Source: Pseudomonas nitroreducens NBRC 12694 (GTDB lineage: Bacteria > Pseudomonadota > Gammaproteobacteria > Pseudomonadales > Pseudomonadaceae). From it: a DNA stretch of 64,000 nucleotides. This document shows positions 10,425 to 19,369 of the stretch, in pieces. The notes below the pieces were generated by a model. That model worked only from the letters and a program-made list of their open reading frames with translations. It made no database searches and had not been told where the DNA came from. Each line of letters begins with the position of its first letter. The stretch's first letter is position 1. A program made the position numbers and the translations under genes. Location of the stretch: positions 682,001 to 746,000 of the forward strand of contig NZ_BDAI01000001.1 in assembly GCF_002091755.1 (NCBI RefSeq), read 5' to 3'.

Positions 10425-11435
10425 TTACAGATAGTGTTTTATCAACAATTCGCCCAAGTTCACAGCATTTAGGGCTGCGCCTTTTCTCACATTATCTGAC
10501 GCAATCCACAAATTCAGTTCGCACGAATCTGTCAGACCGTTCCGTAGGCGACCGACGTAAACCCTATCCTGCCCCTGTGCATCGCCGATGACAGTCGGGT
10601 AATCGTCTTCCACCAGCTCAATGCCGTCAGCCGCCTCAAGAGCTGCACTGACGTCGGGCAGGGAAACCGGTGTCACAGTCTTGATGGTCAGCATCAGGGC
10701 ATCACCGAAGAAAACCGGGGCCACGCTGCAGGTCACGCTCAGGCCATGCTCCAGCTCGGGGAACAGCCTTGCGAGCTCCGCCGCGATGCGACGCTCTACC
10801 GCGGAATGGCCCTGTTCGTCGACGCCACCCAACTGCGCGAGCATGTTGAAGGCGAACTGGCGATCCACCAGGCGTGGCTCCAGCGGGCGCGCATTGAGCA
10901 GCTCGGCAGTCTGCCGAGCCAGCTCCTGTACCCCCTCGCGCCCTAGCGCAGAGGCAGACAGGCAGGCAGCCACATTGACCTGGCGAAGCTCCAGCACGCC
11001 GCGCAGCGCGGCGAGCACCTCGGCCACCTCGGCGGCGGGCGCTGCCGGTGCTGCAATCAGGGCGGGGAGCTGCAGGGTTTCGATGGCATCGCCATTCACG
11101 CAGGCCTGGGCCAACAGTGCGGCGGCATTGTTCAGCGCGGCACCACTGAGGTCGATCACACTGCAGCCTGCCTCGCCGGCGCGGGCGGCACAGTCGGCAG
11201 CAGCTTCGGCGCCCACGGAGAGGAAAGCCAGGCGCACCTTGGCGAAGTCGAACTCATCGAGCTTGCCGACCCGGATGTTGCGCCCACGGAAGCCTATCGA
11301 CTTGCCGGCGGATTCGCCGCTGGCCAGCAGATACAGGTTGGCGACGGGGAAGTCGCGCTCTTCCAGCAGTTCGACCAAAGCCTCGCCAACGAGTCCTGTG
11401 GCGCCAACTACGGCAATGTCGAGTGTTTCAGGCAT
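10425..11435 (-). CDS. Usg-like aspartate-semialdehyde dehydrogenase homologue, active-site Cys absent
   Basis: The N-terminal Rossmann domain is clear (IAVVGATGLVGEALVELLEERDFP). The C-terminal domain has the family's NAFNML-like block (QFAFNMLAQLG) and the end DNVRKGAALNAVNLGELLI. The position that carries the catalytic cysteine in true enzymes (NCT or NCST) reads LIAAPAAP. The usual active-site histidine, in PVFYGH-type sequence, is Asp (PVFFGDALM). It is therefore probably not a working dehydrogenase. From memory, E. coli Usg-1 also lacks the cysteine. At 336 aa it is full length and undamaged, which suggests a retained non-catalytic role. It lies between fimV and the fimV-like gene, on the same strand as asd. 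The ATG at 11435 was chosen because the family-like sequence begins there. Confidence 0.85.
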   Translation of the reverse strand: MPETLDIAVVGATGLVGEALVELLEERDFPVANLYLLASGESAGKSIGFRGRNIRVGKLDEFDFAKVRLAFLSVGAEAAADCAARAGEAGCSVIDLSGAALNNAAALLAQACVNGDAIETLQLPALIAAPAAPAAEVAEVLAALRGVLELRQVNVAACLSASALGREGVQELARQTAELLNARPLEPRLVDRQFAFNMLAQLGGVDEQGHSAVERRIAAELARLFPELEHGLSVTCSVAPVFFGDALMLTIKTVTPVSLPDVSAALEAADGIELVEDDYPTVIGDAQGQDRVYVGRLRNGLTDSCELNLWIASDNVRKGAALNAVNLGELLIKHYL

Positions 11436-11529
11436 CGGGGTCTCACAATCGGTGGGAAAAGTAGCGCAGCACTTTACTGCCCCCACCGGCGGCGAAGCAA
11501 TCGAGCGCCCCGCCGCCTATCGCCGCAGC

Positions 11530-12693
11530 TCAGGGGCGCGGCTCGCCCCCGGCGGCCTGAGCGGTCAACCCTGCCGATGCCTGGGGATTGCCGGCTGGCG
11601 AGGCGGCCTGGGCCTTGGCGCGATCCTGCTCGGCCAGTCGCGCGATCAGGCCGGCGATCTGCGAGTCTTTCAGCTCGATCAGCTTGTTCAACTTCTGGGT
11701 CTGGCTTTCCAGGTCGGAAATCCGGCTGCGCAGCTCCTCGCCTTCGCGGCGTGCGCTGTCCAGGCCTTCCTGGGCAACGGCCAACTGCTCGGCCTCCACC
11801 TTGCCTTTATCTTTACCCGGCTGACCGGAGACCAGGCGCAGGTTGTCGCGCTCTTCGGCCTTCGCCGGCGCACTGCCCGCCTCGGCCTTGTGGGTCGCGT
11901 CCAGTTGGCGCTCCTGCTGCGCCAGTTGCGGATTGCGCTTGGCCTTCCACTGCGAATTCTGGGTTTCCACGTGGGCCACTGCCTGGGCATGGCTCTGCTC
12001 GCGAACCTGTTGCTCGCTGGGCAGACGCAGTACCTGGCCGACCTTCAGGCGATTGATATTGCCGTCGACGAAGGCATCGGGGTTCATCCGCTGCATCGCC
12101 GCCATGGTCTGCATGACCGAGACGCTTCCGGATGGGCGATTGCGCGAGGCGATGTCCCACAGCGCGTCGTTGCGCTGGATGCGATAGCTGTCAGTCGGCG
12201 CATTGGCCACAGAAGGCGTCAACGGTTGCGCTTGCGGCGCGCGGACGGCAGCAACCGGCGCAATGGCCGGCGGCGTCACGGGGCTGGCTACATAGGACGG
12301 CGGATCCAGCAACAGGGTGAACTCACGAACCAGGCGCCCCTGCGGCCAGACGACCTGCAGGACAAAGTTCACGTACGGCTCGCGAATCGGCCTGTTCGAG
12401 CTGACATGAATGACGCCACGGCCGTTCTTGCCGATATCAGGGGTGAATTTCAGCCCGCTGGTGACCACGTTGCGGTCCACCCCGAGGCGCTCGAAGTCCT
12501 CGGCCGAGGCCAGGCTCACCACGACGTCTTCGGAGCTCATGTCAGCCGCACCGCGCAGATCGATATTGGCCGAAAGGTTCTGCCCCAGCGCCGCCCGCGA
12601 GGAAATGTCGCCCAGCTCAAGGGCGCCCGCCATGCCCGGCAGGAAAGCCGCCGCCACCGCCGTTGCCAACCACAATCTGTGTAACCGAGCCAT
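11530..12693 (-). CDS. Short FimV paralogue, secreted LysM and coiled-coil protein
   Basis: This 387-aa protein aligns with the first 380 or so residues of the FimV encoded 1.3 kb downstream. It has a signal peptide (cleavage near AGA-LELGD), a FimV N-domain with the same GLKFTP, REPY.NF and LLLDPP blocks, and a LysM domain (NDALWDIASRNRP..NINRLKVGQVLRLP). A shared RQLDAT stretch and a coiled coil follow at about 290-350. It stops soon after the coiled coil, without the membrane helix or the acidic TPR part, so it should remain in the periplasm. The stop is clean and the frame intact, so it does not look like a fresh pseudogene. It interrupts the usg-asd adjacency known from P. aeruginosa. 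Function unknown; it may compete with or assist FimV in peptidoglycan binding. Confidence 0.88.
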   Translation of the reverse strand: MARLHRLWLATAVAAAFLPGMAGALELGDISSRAALGQNLSANIDLRGAADMSSEDVVVSLASAEDFERLGVDRNVVTSGLKFTPDIGKNGRGVIHVSSNRPIREPYVNFVLQVVWPQGRLVREFTLLLDPPSYVASPVTPPAIAPVAAVRAPQAQPLTPSVANAPTDSYRIQRNDALWDIASRNRPSGSVSVMQTMAAMQRMNPDAFVDGNINRLKVGQVLRLPSEQQVREQSHAQAVAHVETQNSQWKAKRNPQLAQQERQLDATHKAEAGSAPAKAEERDNLRLVSGQPGKDKGKVEAEQLAVAQEGLDSARREGEELRSRISDLESQTQKLNKLIELKDSQIAGLIARLAEQDRAKAQAASPAGNPQASAGLTAQAAGGEPRP

Positions 12694-12904
12694 CCTCTCC
12701 CCCGCTGCTTGCTTGCCGTCGGCCGGCGCGAAAGGGCGCGCCAGAACCTGTCCCCATGGACGGGCAGCGAGGATAGCGACTGGTTCCCGGTGGCTTTTGC
12801 GGGTGCGTCACAGAAACTGGCGCCAAAGAGCCGGCAGCAACACAGGCTGGCGTTTTTGTGCGGCGGTTCACCTACACAAGGGGAACTTCTCGTGTTCCAG
12901 AAAG

Positions 12905-12933
12905 CACAACGCCGGCACTGGGCCGGCGTTGTG
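12905..12933 (-). terminator. Terminator-like hairpin after asd
   Basis: A perfect 12-bp stem (CACAACGCCGGC) with a 5-nt loop lies 17 bp past the asd stop. The run after it on the minus strand is CTTTCT, so termination may be weak. Confidence 0.65.
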
Positions 12934-12950
12934 AGGTGACGCAGAGCGGA

Positions 12951-14063
12951 TCAACGCTCGAGCAGGATGCGCAGCATACGGCGCAGCGGCTCGGCAGCGC
13001 CCCACAGCAGTTGGTCGCCGACGGTGAAGGCACCGATGTACTGCGAGCCCATGTTGAGCTTGCGCAGACGACCCACCGGAACGCTCAGGGTGCCGGTAAC
13101 GGCCGCCGGAGTCAGTTCGCGCATGCTGATCTCGCGCTGGTTGGGGATCAGTTTCACCCAGGGATTGTGCTGGCTGATCATGCCTTCGATGTCCGCGATG
13201 GGCACATCCTTGTTCAGCTTGATGGTCAGCGCCTGGCTGTGGCAGCGCATGGCGCCGATGCGCACGCAGATGCCGTCGACCGGAATCGGGTTCTTGAAGC
13301 GACCAAGGATCTTGTTGGTTTCCGCCTGGCCTTTCCACTCTTCGCGGCTCTGGCCGTTGGGCAGTTCCTTGTCGATCCACGGGATCAGGCTGCCGGCCAG
13401 CGGTGCGCCGAAGTTCTCGATCGGCATGGCGTCGCTGCGGATGGCCTCGGCGACCTTGCGATCGATGTCGAGGATGGCGCTGGACGGGTTGGCCAGGTCA
13501 TCGGCAACGGAGGCGTTGATGGCGCCCATCTGCTTGATCAGCTCGCGCATGTTCTGCGCGCCGGCGCCGGAGGCCGCCTGGTAGGTCATGGCGGACATCC
13601 ACTCGACCAGGCCAGCTTCGAACAGGCCGCCCAGGGCCATCAGCATCAGGCTGACGGTGCAGTTGCCGCCGATGTAGTTCCTGGTGCCGGCGTCCAGCGA
13701 GTTGTCGATGACCTTGCGGTTGACCGGGTCGAGGACGATGACCGCGTCATCCTGCATGCGCAGGCTGGAGGCGGCGTCGATCCAGTAGCCCTGCCAGCCG
13801 GCTTCGCGCAGCTTGGGGAAGACTTCGCTGGTGTAGTCGCCGCCCTGGCAGGTCAGGATGACGTCGAGGGTTTTCAGTTCCTCGATGCTGTAGGCGTCCT
13901 TGAGGGGGGCAATGTCCTTGCCAATGGACGGGCCTTCGCCACCCACGTTGGAGGTGGTGAAGAACACCGGCTCGATCAGGTCGAAGTCCCGCTCTTCCAG
14001 CATCCGCTGCATGAGCACCGAACCCACCATGCCACGCCAACCGATCAGACCTACACGCTTCAT
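12951..14063 (-). CDS. asd: Aspartate-semialdehyde dehydrogenase
   Basis: Asd reduces aspartyl phosphate to the semialdehyde, the branch point to lysine/diaminopimelate, threonine and methionine. It has the NADP Rossmann start MKRVGLIGWRGMVGSVL, the catalytic cysteine in GGNCTVSLMLMALGG near residue 135, and the downstream YQAASGAGAQNMREL block. At 370 aa it is of the E. coli-like type. leuB lies upstream on the same strand across an 80-bp gap with an inverted repeat. This copy keeps the active site that the Usg-like copy at 10425-11435 has lost. Confidence 0.97.
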   Translation of the reverse strand: MKRVGLIGWRGMVGSVLMQRMLEERDFDLIEPVFFTTSNVGGEGPSIGKDIAPLKDAYSIEELKTLDVILTCQGGDYTSEVFPKLREAGWQGYWIDAASSLRMQDDAVIVLDPVNRKVIDNSLDAGTRNYIGGNCTVSLMLMALGGLFEAGLVEWMSAMTYQAASGAGAQNMRELIKQMGAINASVADDLANPSSAILDIDRKVAEAIRSDAMPIENFGAPLAGSLIPWIDKELPNGQSREEWKGQAETNKILGRFKNPIPVDGICVRIGAMRCHSQALTIKLNKDVPIADIEGMISQHNPWVKLIPNQREISMRELTPAAVTGTLSVPVGRLRKLNMGSQYIGAFTVGDQLLWGAAEPLRRMLRILLER

Positions 14064-14096
14064 CGCTACTACACCTTCAAATATTTAGAGGGCCGT

Positions 14097-14128
14097 CGTT
14101 CCCGCTTTCCTACAAGAGCGCGGGAACG
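14097..14128 (-). terminator. Inverted repeat between leuB and asd
   Basis: CGTTCCCGC (14097-14105) pairs with GCGGGAACG (14120-14128) across a 14-nt loop. There is no clear T-run on the minus strand, so it could be an attenuating hairpin rather than a true terminator. Confidence 0.4.
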
Positions 14129-14143
14129 AGCGAGCCGGACAGA

Positions 14144-15226
14144 TTACAGATTCCGCAGAGCCGCGACTACCGCATCGCCCATTTCGCGGGTACCGACCTT
14201 GGTGCAGCCTTCGGACCAGATGTCACCGGTGCGCAGGCCCTGGTCGAGGACCAGGCTCACGGCCTTCTCGATGGCGTCGGCGGCGGCGCCTTCGTTGAAG
14301 GTGTAACGCAGCATCATCGAGACCGAGAGGATGGTCGCCAGCGGGTTGGCGATGCCCTTGCCGGCGATGTCCGGCGCGGAACCGTGGCAAGGCTCGTACA
14401 TGCCCTTGTTGTTCGAATCCAGCGACGCAGAAGGCAGCATGCCGATGGAGCCGGTGAGCATGGAAGCCTCATCCGACAGGATGTCGCCGAACATGTTGTC
14501 GGTCACCATCACGTCGAACTGCTTGGGCGCACGGACCAGCTGCATCGCAGCGTTGTCCACGTACATGTGCGACAGCTCGATGTCCGGGTAGTCCTTGGCG
14601 ACTTCCTCGACCACTTCGCGCCACAGCTGGCTGGACGCCAGGACGTTGGCCTTGTCCACCGAGCACAGCTTCTTGTTGCGCACGCGGGCCATGTCGAAAC
14701 CGACGCGGGCGATGCGGCGGATTTCGCTTTCGCTGTACGGCAGGGTGTCGTACGCCTGGCGCTCGCCGTTCTCCAGTACGCGCTGCTCGCGCGGTTGGCC
14801 GAAGTAGATGCCGCCGGTCAGCTCGCGGACGATGAGGATGTCCAGGCCGGCGACCACTTCGGGCTTCAGGCTGGAGGCATCGGCCAGCTGCGGGTAGAGG
14901 ATGGCCGGGCGCAGATTGCCGAACAGGCCCAGTTGCGAACGGATCTTCAGCAGGCCGCGCTCGGGGCGGATGTCACGCTCGATCTTGTCCCATTTCGGGC
15001 CGCCCACGGCGCCCAGCAGGACGGCGTCGGAGTTGCGCGCGCGCTCCAGGGTCTCGTCGGCCAGCGGTACGCCGTGCTTGTCGATGGCGGCGCCGCCGAT
15101 CACGTCTTCGGTCAGTTCGAAGCCCAGGGCGAACTTGTCGTTGGCCAGCTCCAGCACCTTGACCGCTTCGGCCATGATTTCCGGGCCGATACCGTCGCCG
15201 GGGAGAACCAGAATCTGTTTGCTCAT
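14144..15226 (-). CDS. leuB: 3-isopropylmalate dehydrogenase
   Basis: LeuB oxidises and decarboxylates 3-isopropylmalate to 2-oxoisocaproate, using NAD, in leucine synthesis. It has the beginning KQILVLPGDGIGPEI, the substrate loop ERGLLKIRSQLGLFGNLRP, VRELTGGIYFG, and the metal/cofactor block with VTDNMFGDILSDEAS and CHGSAPDIAGKGIANP. Length is 360 aa. The ATG before SKQILVLPGD was chosen over one 33 bp upstream because the family starts there. It belongs to the leuC-leuD-methyltransferase-leuB series on one strand. Confidence 0.97.
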   Translation of the reverse strand: MSKQILVLPGDGIGPEIMAEAVKVLELANDKFALGFELTEDVIGGAAIDKHGVPLADETLERARNSDAVLLGAVGGPKWDKIERDIRPERGLLKIRSQLGLFGNLRPAILYPQLADASSLKPEVVAGLDILIVRELTGGIYFGQPREQRVLENGERQAYDTLPYSESEIRRIARVGFDMARVRNKKLCSVDKANVLASSQLWREVVEEVAKDYPDIELSHMYVDNAAMQLVRAPKQFDVMVTDNMFGDILSDEASMLTGSIGMLPSASLDSNNKGMYEPCHGSAPDIAGKGIANPLATILSVSMMLRYTFNEGAAADAIEKAVSLVLDQGLRTGDIWSEGCTKVGTREMGDAVVAALRNL

Positions 15227-15268
15227 CTCTCTGCTCACTTTATAAAAGTCGCTTGGCAAAAAACGTAA

Positions 15269-15298
15269 CGCTCCGGGCGGCTCGCGCCACCCGGAGCG
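15269..15298 (-). terminator. Hairpin between the methyltransferase gene and leuB
   Basis: CGCTCCGGG (15269-15277) pairs with CCCGGAGCG (15290-15298), with a smaller inner GGC/GCC pairing. On the minus strand it is followed by TTACGTTTTTT, so it may partly terminate leuCD transcripts before leuB. Confidence 0.55.
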
Positions 15299-15313
15299 GT
15301 CAAAAAGCTGAAA

Positions 15314-16078
15314 TCAGCGCTCGGCCCAGAGCACCAGCACGTCGGTGCTGAAAGAGCCCTCGGCGTCGATCTCGAAATACTCGCGCACCTCAATGCCCAT
15401 CGAAAGCTGCAGGGCACGAATGGCCTGGCGCATCACGTCGGGCGTACGCATGCGCTCGACCCAGGACGTGAACTCCAGGCGCAGGCGCTGGCGCTTGGCA
15501 GCGGTCACCGCAAGCCCCGCCTCGCCAACCAGGCGCGCCCACTCCGACGGCGAGTAGTCACGCACGTGGCTGGTGTCGCGCAGGACCTCGACAGTCTGCA
15601 GATAGGTGTCCAGCAGAGGCAAGCCCGGCGCCGCGACATCGATGAAGCAGGCCACGCCGCCCGGCTTGAGCACCCGGCGCACTTCGCGCAGCGCCTGGCC
15701 AACATCCCGCCAGTGGTGCGCGGAATAGCGGCTGAAGACGAAGTCGAACTCCCCCTCTTCGAACGGCAGCTGCTCGGCGGCGCCACAACGCGTGGAGATG
15801 TTGCCCAGGCCGCGCTCGGCGGCGGCCGAAACCACCACATCGAGCATCTGCTGGGACAGGTCGTAAGCCACCACCTCGCCGGCCAGCGGCGCGACGTTGA
15901 AGCTTACATGCCCTGCCCCGCAACCCAGGTCCAGCACACGCGCACCAGTGGTCGCCGACAGTCGCTCACGCAGTTGGGCGAATTCTTCGCCCTGGGCGTG
16001 GACGGCACTGGTCAGGTAAGCGTTGGCCTGGGCGCCGAACTGGCGCTGGACCACTTGCTCGTGGCGACTCTGGGTCAT
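15314..16078 (-). CDS. SAM-dependent methyltransferase (UbiE/class I type)
   Basis: The SAM-binding motif I is ARVLDLGCGAGHVSFNVA near residue 47. It is followed by an acidic residue at the end of strand 2 (VAYDLSQQML), a motif near FDFVFSRYSAHHW, and RRVLKPGGVACFIDV. The 254-aa protein is a stand-alone class I methyltransferase with no visible substrate clue. From memory the same gene lies between leuD and leuB in P. aeruginosa, so the link is old. The start at 16078 has a strong ribosome site (AAGGAG). An earlier ATG at 16114 overlaps the leuD stop as TGATG and would add 12 residues. Confidence 0.85.
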   Translation of the reverse strand: MTQSRHEQVVQRQFGAQANAYLTSAVHAQGEEFAQLRERLSATTGARVLDLGCGAGHVSFNVAPLAGEVVAYDLSQQMLDVVVSAAAERGLGNISTRCGAAEQLPFEEGEFDFVFSRYSAHHWRDVGQALREVRRVLKPGGVACFIDVAAPGLPLLDTYLQTVEVLRDTSHVRDYSPSEWARLVGEAGLAVTAAKRQRLRLEFTSWVERMRTPDVMRQAIRALQLSMGIEVREYFEIDAEGSFSTDVLVLWAER

Positions 16079-16113
16079 GGCTTTCTCCTTGGCTTGCGGT
16101 TGCTGCGGCGCCA

Positions 16114-16758
16114 TCAGGCGTCGCGGAACAACCAGGGTTGCTGCTGTTTATAGCCACCTTCGAAACTGCGGATGGCGTCGGCGTCCTGCAGGGTCAGGCC
16201 GATGTCGTCCAGGCCGTTGAGCAGGCAGTGCTTGCGGAACGCGTCCACTTCGAAGCGGTACTGCTTGCCATCCGGACGGGTCACGGTCTGTGCGGCCAGG
16301 TCGACGGTCAGCTGGTAACCCTCGGTGGCTTCGCACTGGGCGAACAGTTCGTCCACTTCTTCGTCCTTCAGAATGATCGGCAGCAGGCCGTTCTTGAAGC
16401 TGTTGTTGAAGAAGATGTCAGCGAAGCTCGGCGCGATCACGGTGCGGAAGCCGTACTCGTCCAGCGCCCACGGCGCGTGCTCGCGGGAGGAGCCGCAGCC
16501 GAAGTTCTCACGGGCCAGCAGCACGCTGGCGCCCTGGAAGCGCGGGAAGTTGAGGACGAAGTCCTTGTTCACCGGACGCTTGGAGTTGTCCTGGTTCGGC
16601 TGGCCGACGTCCAGGTAGCGCCACTCGTCGAACAGGTTCGGGCCGAAGCCGGTGCGTTTGATCGACTTGAGAAATTGCTTGGGAATGATCTGGTCGGTGT
16701 CGACGTTGGCGCGATCGAGCGGCGCGACGAGACCGGTGTGCTGGGTAAAGGCTTTCAT
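16114..16758 (-). CDS. leuD: 3-isopropylmalate dehydratase small subunit
   Basis: LeuD is the swivel-domain subunit that, with LeuC, isomerises 2-isopropylmalate to 3-isopropylmalate. It shows VAPLDRANVDTDQIIPKQFL at the N-terminus and the GCGSSREHAPWAL motif near residue 75. Length is 214 aa. It starts 11 bp after the leuC stop, so the two are translated from one message. Confidence 0.97.
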   Translation of the reverse strand: MKAFTQHTGLVAPLDRANVDTDQIIPKQFLKSIKRTGFGPNLFDEWRYLDVGQPNQDNSKRPVNKDFVLNFPRFQGASVLLARENFGCGSSREHAPWALDEYGFRTVIAPSFADIFFNNSFKNGLLPIILKDEEVDELFAQCEATEGYQLTVDLAAQTVTRPDGKQYRFEVDAFRKHCLLNGLDDIGLTLQDADAIRSFEGGYKQQQPWLFRDA

Positions 16759-16769
16759 GTTCGGTCTCC

Positions 16770-18197
16770 TCAGGCCTGCATCAATTCACGTACGTCGATG
16801 AAACGACCGGTCACCGCAGCGGCAGCGGCCATCGCCGGGCTCACCAGGTGAGTACGACCACCGGCCCCCTGGCGGCCTTCGAAGTTGCGGTTGGAGGTGG
16901 AAGCGCAATGCTCGCCGCTCTCCAGGCGGTCCGGATTCATCGCCAGGCACATGGAGCAGCCCGGTTCACGCCACTCGAAGCCGGCTTCGATGAAGATCTT
17001 GTCCAGGCCTTCCTGTTCGGCCTGCGCCTTGACCAGGCCCGAGCCCGGCACGACCAGCGCCTGCTTGACGGTGGCGGCAACCTTGCGACCCTTGGCCACG
17101 GCGGCAGCGGCGCGCAGGTCTTCGATGCGCGAGTTGGTGCAGGAGCCGATGAACACGCGGTCCAGCTGGATATCGGTGATCGCCTGGTTGGCGTTCAGGC
17201 CCATGTACTTGAGGGCGCGGGTGATGGAGTCGCGCTTGACCGCATCGGCTTCGGCAGCCGGATCCGGCACGTTCTGGTCGACGGCCAGGACCATCTCGGG
17301 CGAGGTGCCCCAGCTGACCTGCGGCTTGATGTCCTCGGCACGCAACTCGACGATGGTGTCGAAGTGCGCATCGGCGTCGGAAACCAGGTCGCTCCAGGCC
17401 TCCACGGCCTTGTCCCAGTCGCTGCCTTGCGGCGAGAACGGACGGCCCTTCACGTACTCGATGGTCTTCTCGTCGCACGCCACCATGCCGACGCGGGCGC
17501 CCGCCTCGATGGACATGTTGCAGATGGTCATGCGGCCTTCCATGGACAGGTCGCGGATGGCGCCGCCGGCGAATTCCAGGGCATGGCCGTTGCCGCCCGC
17601 GGTGCCGATCTTGCCGATCACCGCGAGGACGATGTCCTTGGCTGTCACGCCGAAGGGCAACTTGCCCTCTACGCGAACCTGCATGTTCTTCATCTTCTTG
17701 GCGACCAGGCACTGGGTGGCGAGCACATGCTCCACCTCGGAGGTGCCGATGCCGTGGGCCAGCGCACCGAAGGCGCCGTGGGTCGAGGTGTGCGAGTCGC
17801 CGCAGACCACGGTCATGCCCGGCAGGGTCGCGCCCTGCTCCGGGCCGACTACGTGGACGATGCCCTGGCGGACGTCGTTCATCTTGAATTCGAGGATGCC
17901 GAAGTCATCGCAGTTCTCGTCCAGGGTCTGGACCTGGATCCGCGACACTTCGTCGGCGATGGCCTGGAGGCCGCCCTTGCGCTCGGCCTGGGTGGTCGGC
18001 ACGTTGTGGTCCGGGGTGGCGATGTTCGCATCGATGCGCCACGGCTTGCGACCCGCCAGGCGCAGGCCTTCGAAGGCCTGCGGGGAAGTCACTTCGTGAA
18101 GGATGTGGCGGTCGATGTAGATGAGCGACGAACCATCGTCACGGCGCTTCACCTCGTGCATTTCCCAGAGTTTGTCGTAGAGCGTCTTGCCGGCCAT
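16770..18197 (-). CDS. leuC: 3-isopropylmalate dehydratase large subunit
   Basis: LeuC carries the 4Fe-4S cluster of isopropylmalate isomerase. The cluster cysteines are in FIGSCTNSRIEDLR and in EPGCSMCLAMNPD. The substrate motif GDSHTSTHGAFGALAHGIGTSEVEHV is present around residue 130, read in parts. At 475 aa it is the standard length. It diverges from a LysR gene across 166 bp that contains a LysR-type palindrome, which suggests control by that regulator. Confidence 0.97.
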   Translation of the reverse strand: MAGKTLYDKLWEMHEVKRRDDGSSLIYIDRHILHEVTSPQAFEGLRLAGRKPWRIDANIATPDHNVPTTQAERKGGLQAIADEVSRIQVQTLDENCDDFGILEFKMNDVRQGIVHVVGPEQGATLPGMTVVCGDSHTSTHGAFGALAHGIGTSEVEHVLATQCLVAKKMKNMQVRVEGKLPFGVTAKDIVLAVIGKIGTAGGNGHALEFAGGAIRDLSMEGRMTICNMSIEAGARVGMVACDEKTIEYVKGRPFSPQGSDWDKAVEAWSDLVSDADAHFDTIVELRAEDIKPQVSWGTSPEMVLAVDQNVPDPAAEADAVKRDSITRALKYMGLNANQAITDIQLDRVFIGSCTNSRIEDLRAAAAVAKGRKVAATVKQALVVPGSGLVKAQAEQEGLDKIFIEAGFEWREPGCSMCLAMNPDRLESGEHCASTSNRNFEGRQGAGGRTHLVSPAMAAAAAVTGRFIDVRELMQA

Positions 18198-18298
18198 CAG
18201 AGAGTCCTCATCAGCGTCTTTCTATGCCCCTAGGGCTTGTGAGGATGATGCTATGGGTTGTCGTCGAATAACTCAAATTCATATTTTTTATCCAAAGG

Positions 18299-18313
18299 AT
18301 TCCCACGAGGAAT
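18299..18313. promoter_or_regulatory. LysR-type T-N11-A box between leuC and lysR
   Basis: ATTCC-CACGA-GGAAT is a 15-bp palindrome that meets the T-N11-A rule for LysR-family sites. It is centred 58 bp before the LysR start and 109 bp before leuC. The surrounding sequence is AT-rich. Confidence 0.55.
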
Positions 18314-18363
18314 ACGGTGCGATATAAAAGTCTGGCGCCGTATCCAGAGCGCAGGGAGTCGAC

Positions 18364-19257
18364 ATGGACCTGACCAGCCTCAACACCTTCCTCGCCATCG
18401 CCGAGTCCGGCAGCTTCTCCGAAGCCGGCGAGCGCCTGCACCTGACGCAGCCCGCGATCAGCAAGCGCATCGCCGCCCTGGAGAACCAGTTGGGAGTGCG
18501 CCTGTTCGACCGCGTAGGCCGCGAGGTGACCCTGACCGAATCCGGTCGCGCCCTGCTGCCCCGTGCCTACCAGATCCTCAATGTGCTGGACGACACCCGC
18601 CGCGCCCTGACCAACCTCAACGGCGAGGTGAGCGGCCGGCTGGTCCTGGCCACCAGTCACCACATCGGCCTGCACCGCCTGCCGCCGCTGCTGCGCGCCT
18701 TCACCAAGGCCCACCCGCAGGTCGCGCTGGATATCCAGTTCTGCGACTCGGAAGTAGCCTACGAAGAGATTCTCCATGGCCGCGCCGAACTGGCCGTGAT
18801 CACCCTGGCACCGGAAACCGCCGAGCCGGTGCGCGCCGTGCCGGTCTGGGATGACCCGCTGGACTTTGTCGCCGCCCCCGAGCACCCGCTGTCGGTACAG
18901 GGCCCGGTATTCCTCGCCGACGTGGCGCGGCACCCGGCGGTGTTCCCCGGCGGCAACACCTTCACCCACCACATCGTGCGGCGCATGTTCGAAGCCGAAG
19001 GCCTGACGCCGAACATCGGCATGAGCACCAACTACATGGAGACCATCAAGATGATGGTCTCCATCGGCCTGGCCTGGAGCGTACTGCCGCGTACGATGCT
19101 GGATGACAGCGTCGTACGCCTGCCGCTGCAGGACATCCAGCTCAGCCGTCAGCTCGGCTACATCCTGCATACCGAGCGCACCCTGTCCAACGCCGCGCGG
19201 GCCTTCATGCGCCTGCTCGACGCCCAGGCGGCGGGGCTTGCACCCGTCGCGGCCTAA
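18364..19257 (+). CDS. LysR-family transcriptional regulator divergent from leuC
   Basis: The first 60 residues are a winged helix-turn-helix of the LysR type (FSEAGERLHLTQPAISKRIAALENQLGVRLFDR). The rest is the periplasmic-binding-like effector domain (LVLATSHHIGLHRLPPLLRAF). The 297-aa protein is transcribed away from leuC, the usual arrangement for a LysR regulator of its neighbour. It may be a leucine-pathway activator comparable in role to LeuO or LeuR-like proteins, but the ligand cannot be read from sequence. The ATG follows a GGGAG ribosome site. Confidence 0.9.
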   Translation: MDLTSLNTFLAIAESGSFSEAGERLHLTQPAISKRIAALENQLGVRLFDRVGREVTLTESGRALLPRAYQILNVLDDTRRALTNLNGEVSGRLVLATSHHIGLHRLPPLLRAFTKAHPQVALDIQFCDSEVAYEEILHGRAELAVITLAPETAEPVRAVPVWDDPLDFVAAPEHPLSVQGPVFLADVARHPAVFPGGNTFTHHIVRRMFEAEGLTPNIGMSTNYMETIKMMVSIGLAWSVLPRTMLDDSVVRLPLQDIQLSRQLGYILHTERTLSNAARAFMRLLDAQAAGLAPVAA

Positions 19258-19369
19258 CCTCTATTGTTCTGACAGAATTAGAAGAAGGGGCCCGAATGCC
19301 CGTCCGCACGCCACCATGCGTTAGCCGGCCCCACTTGGCCGGTGCCGCCAGCTGCCGGGGAAGCGCCGC

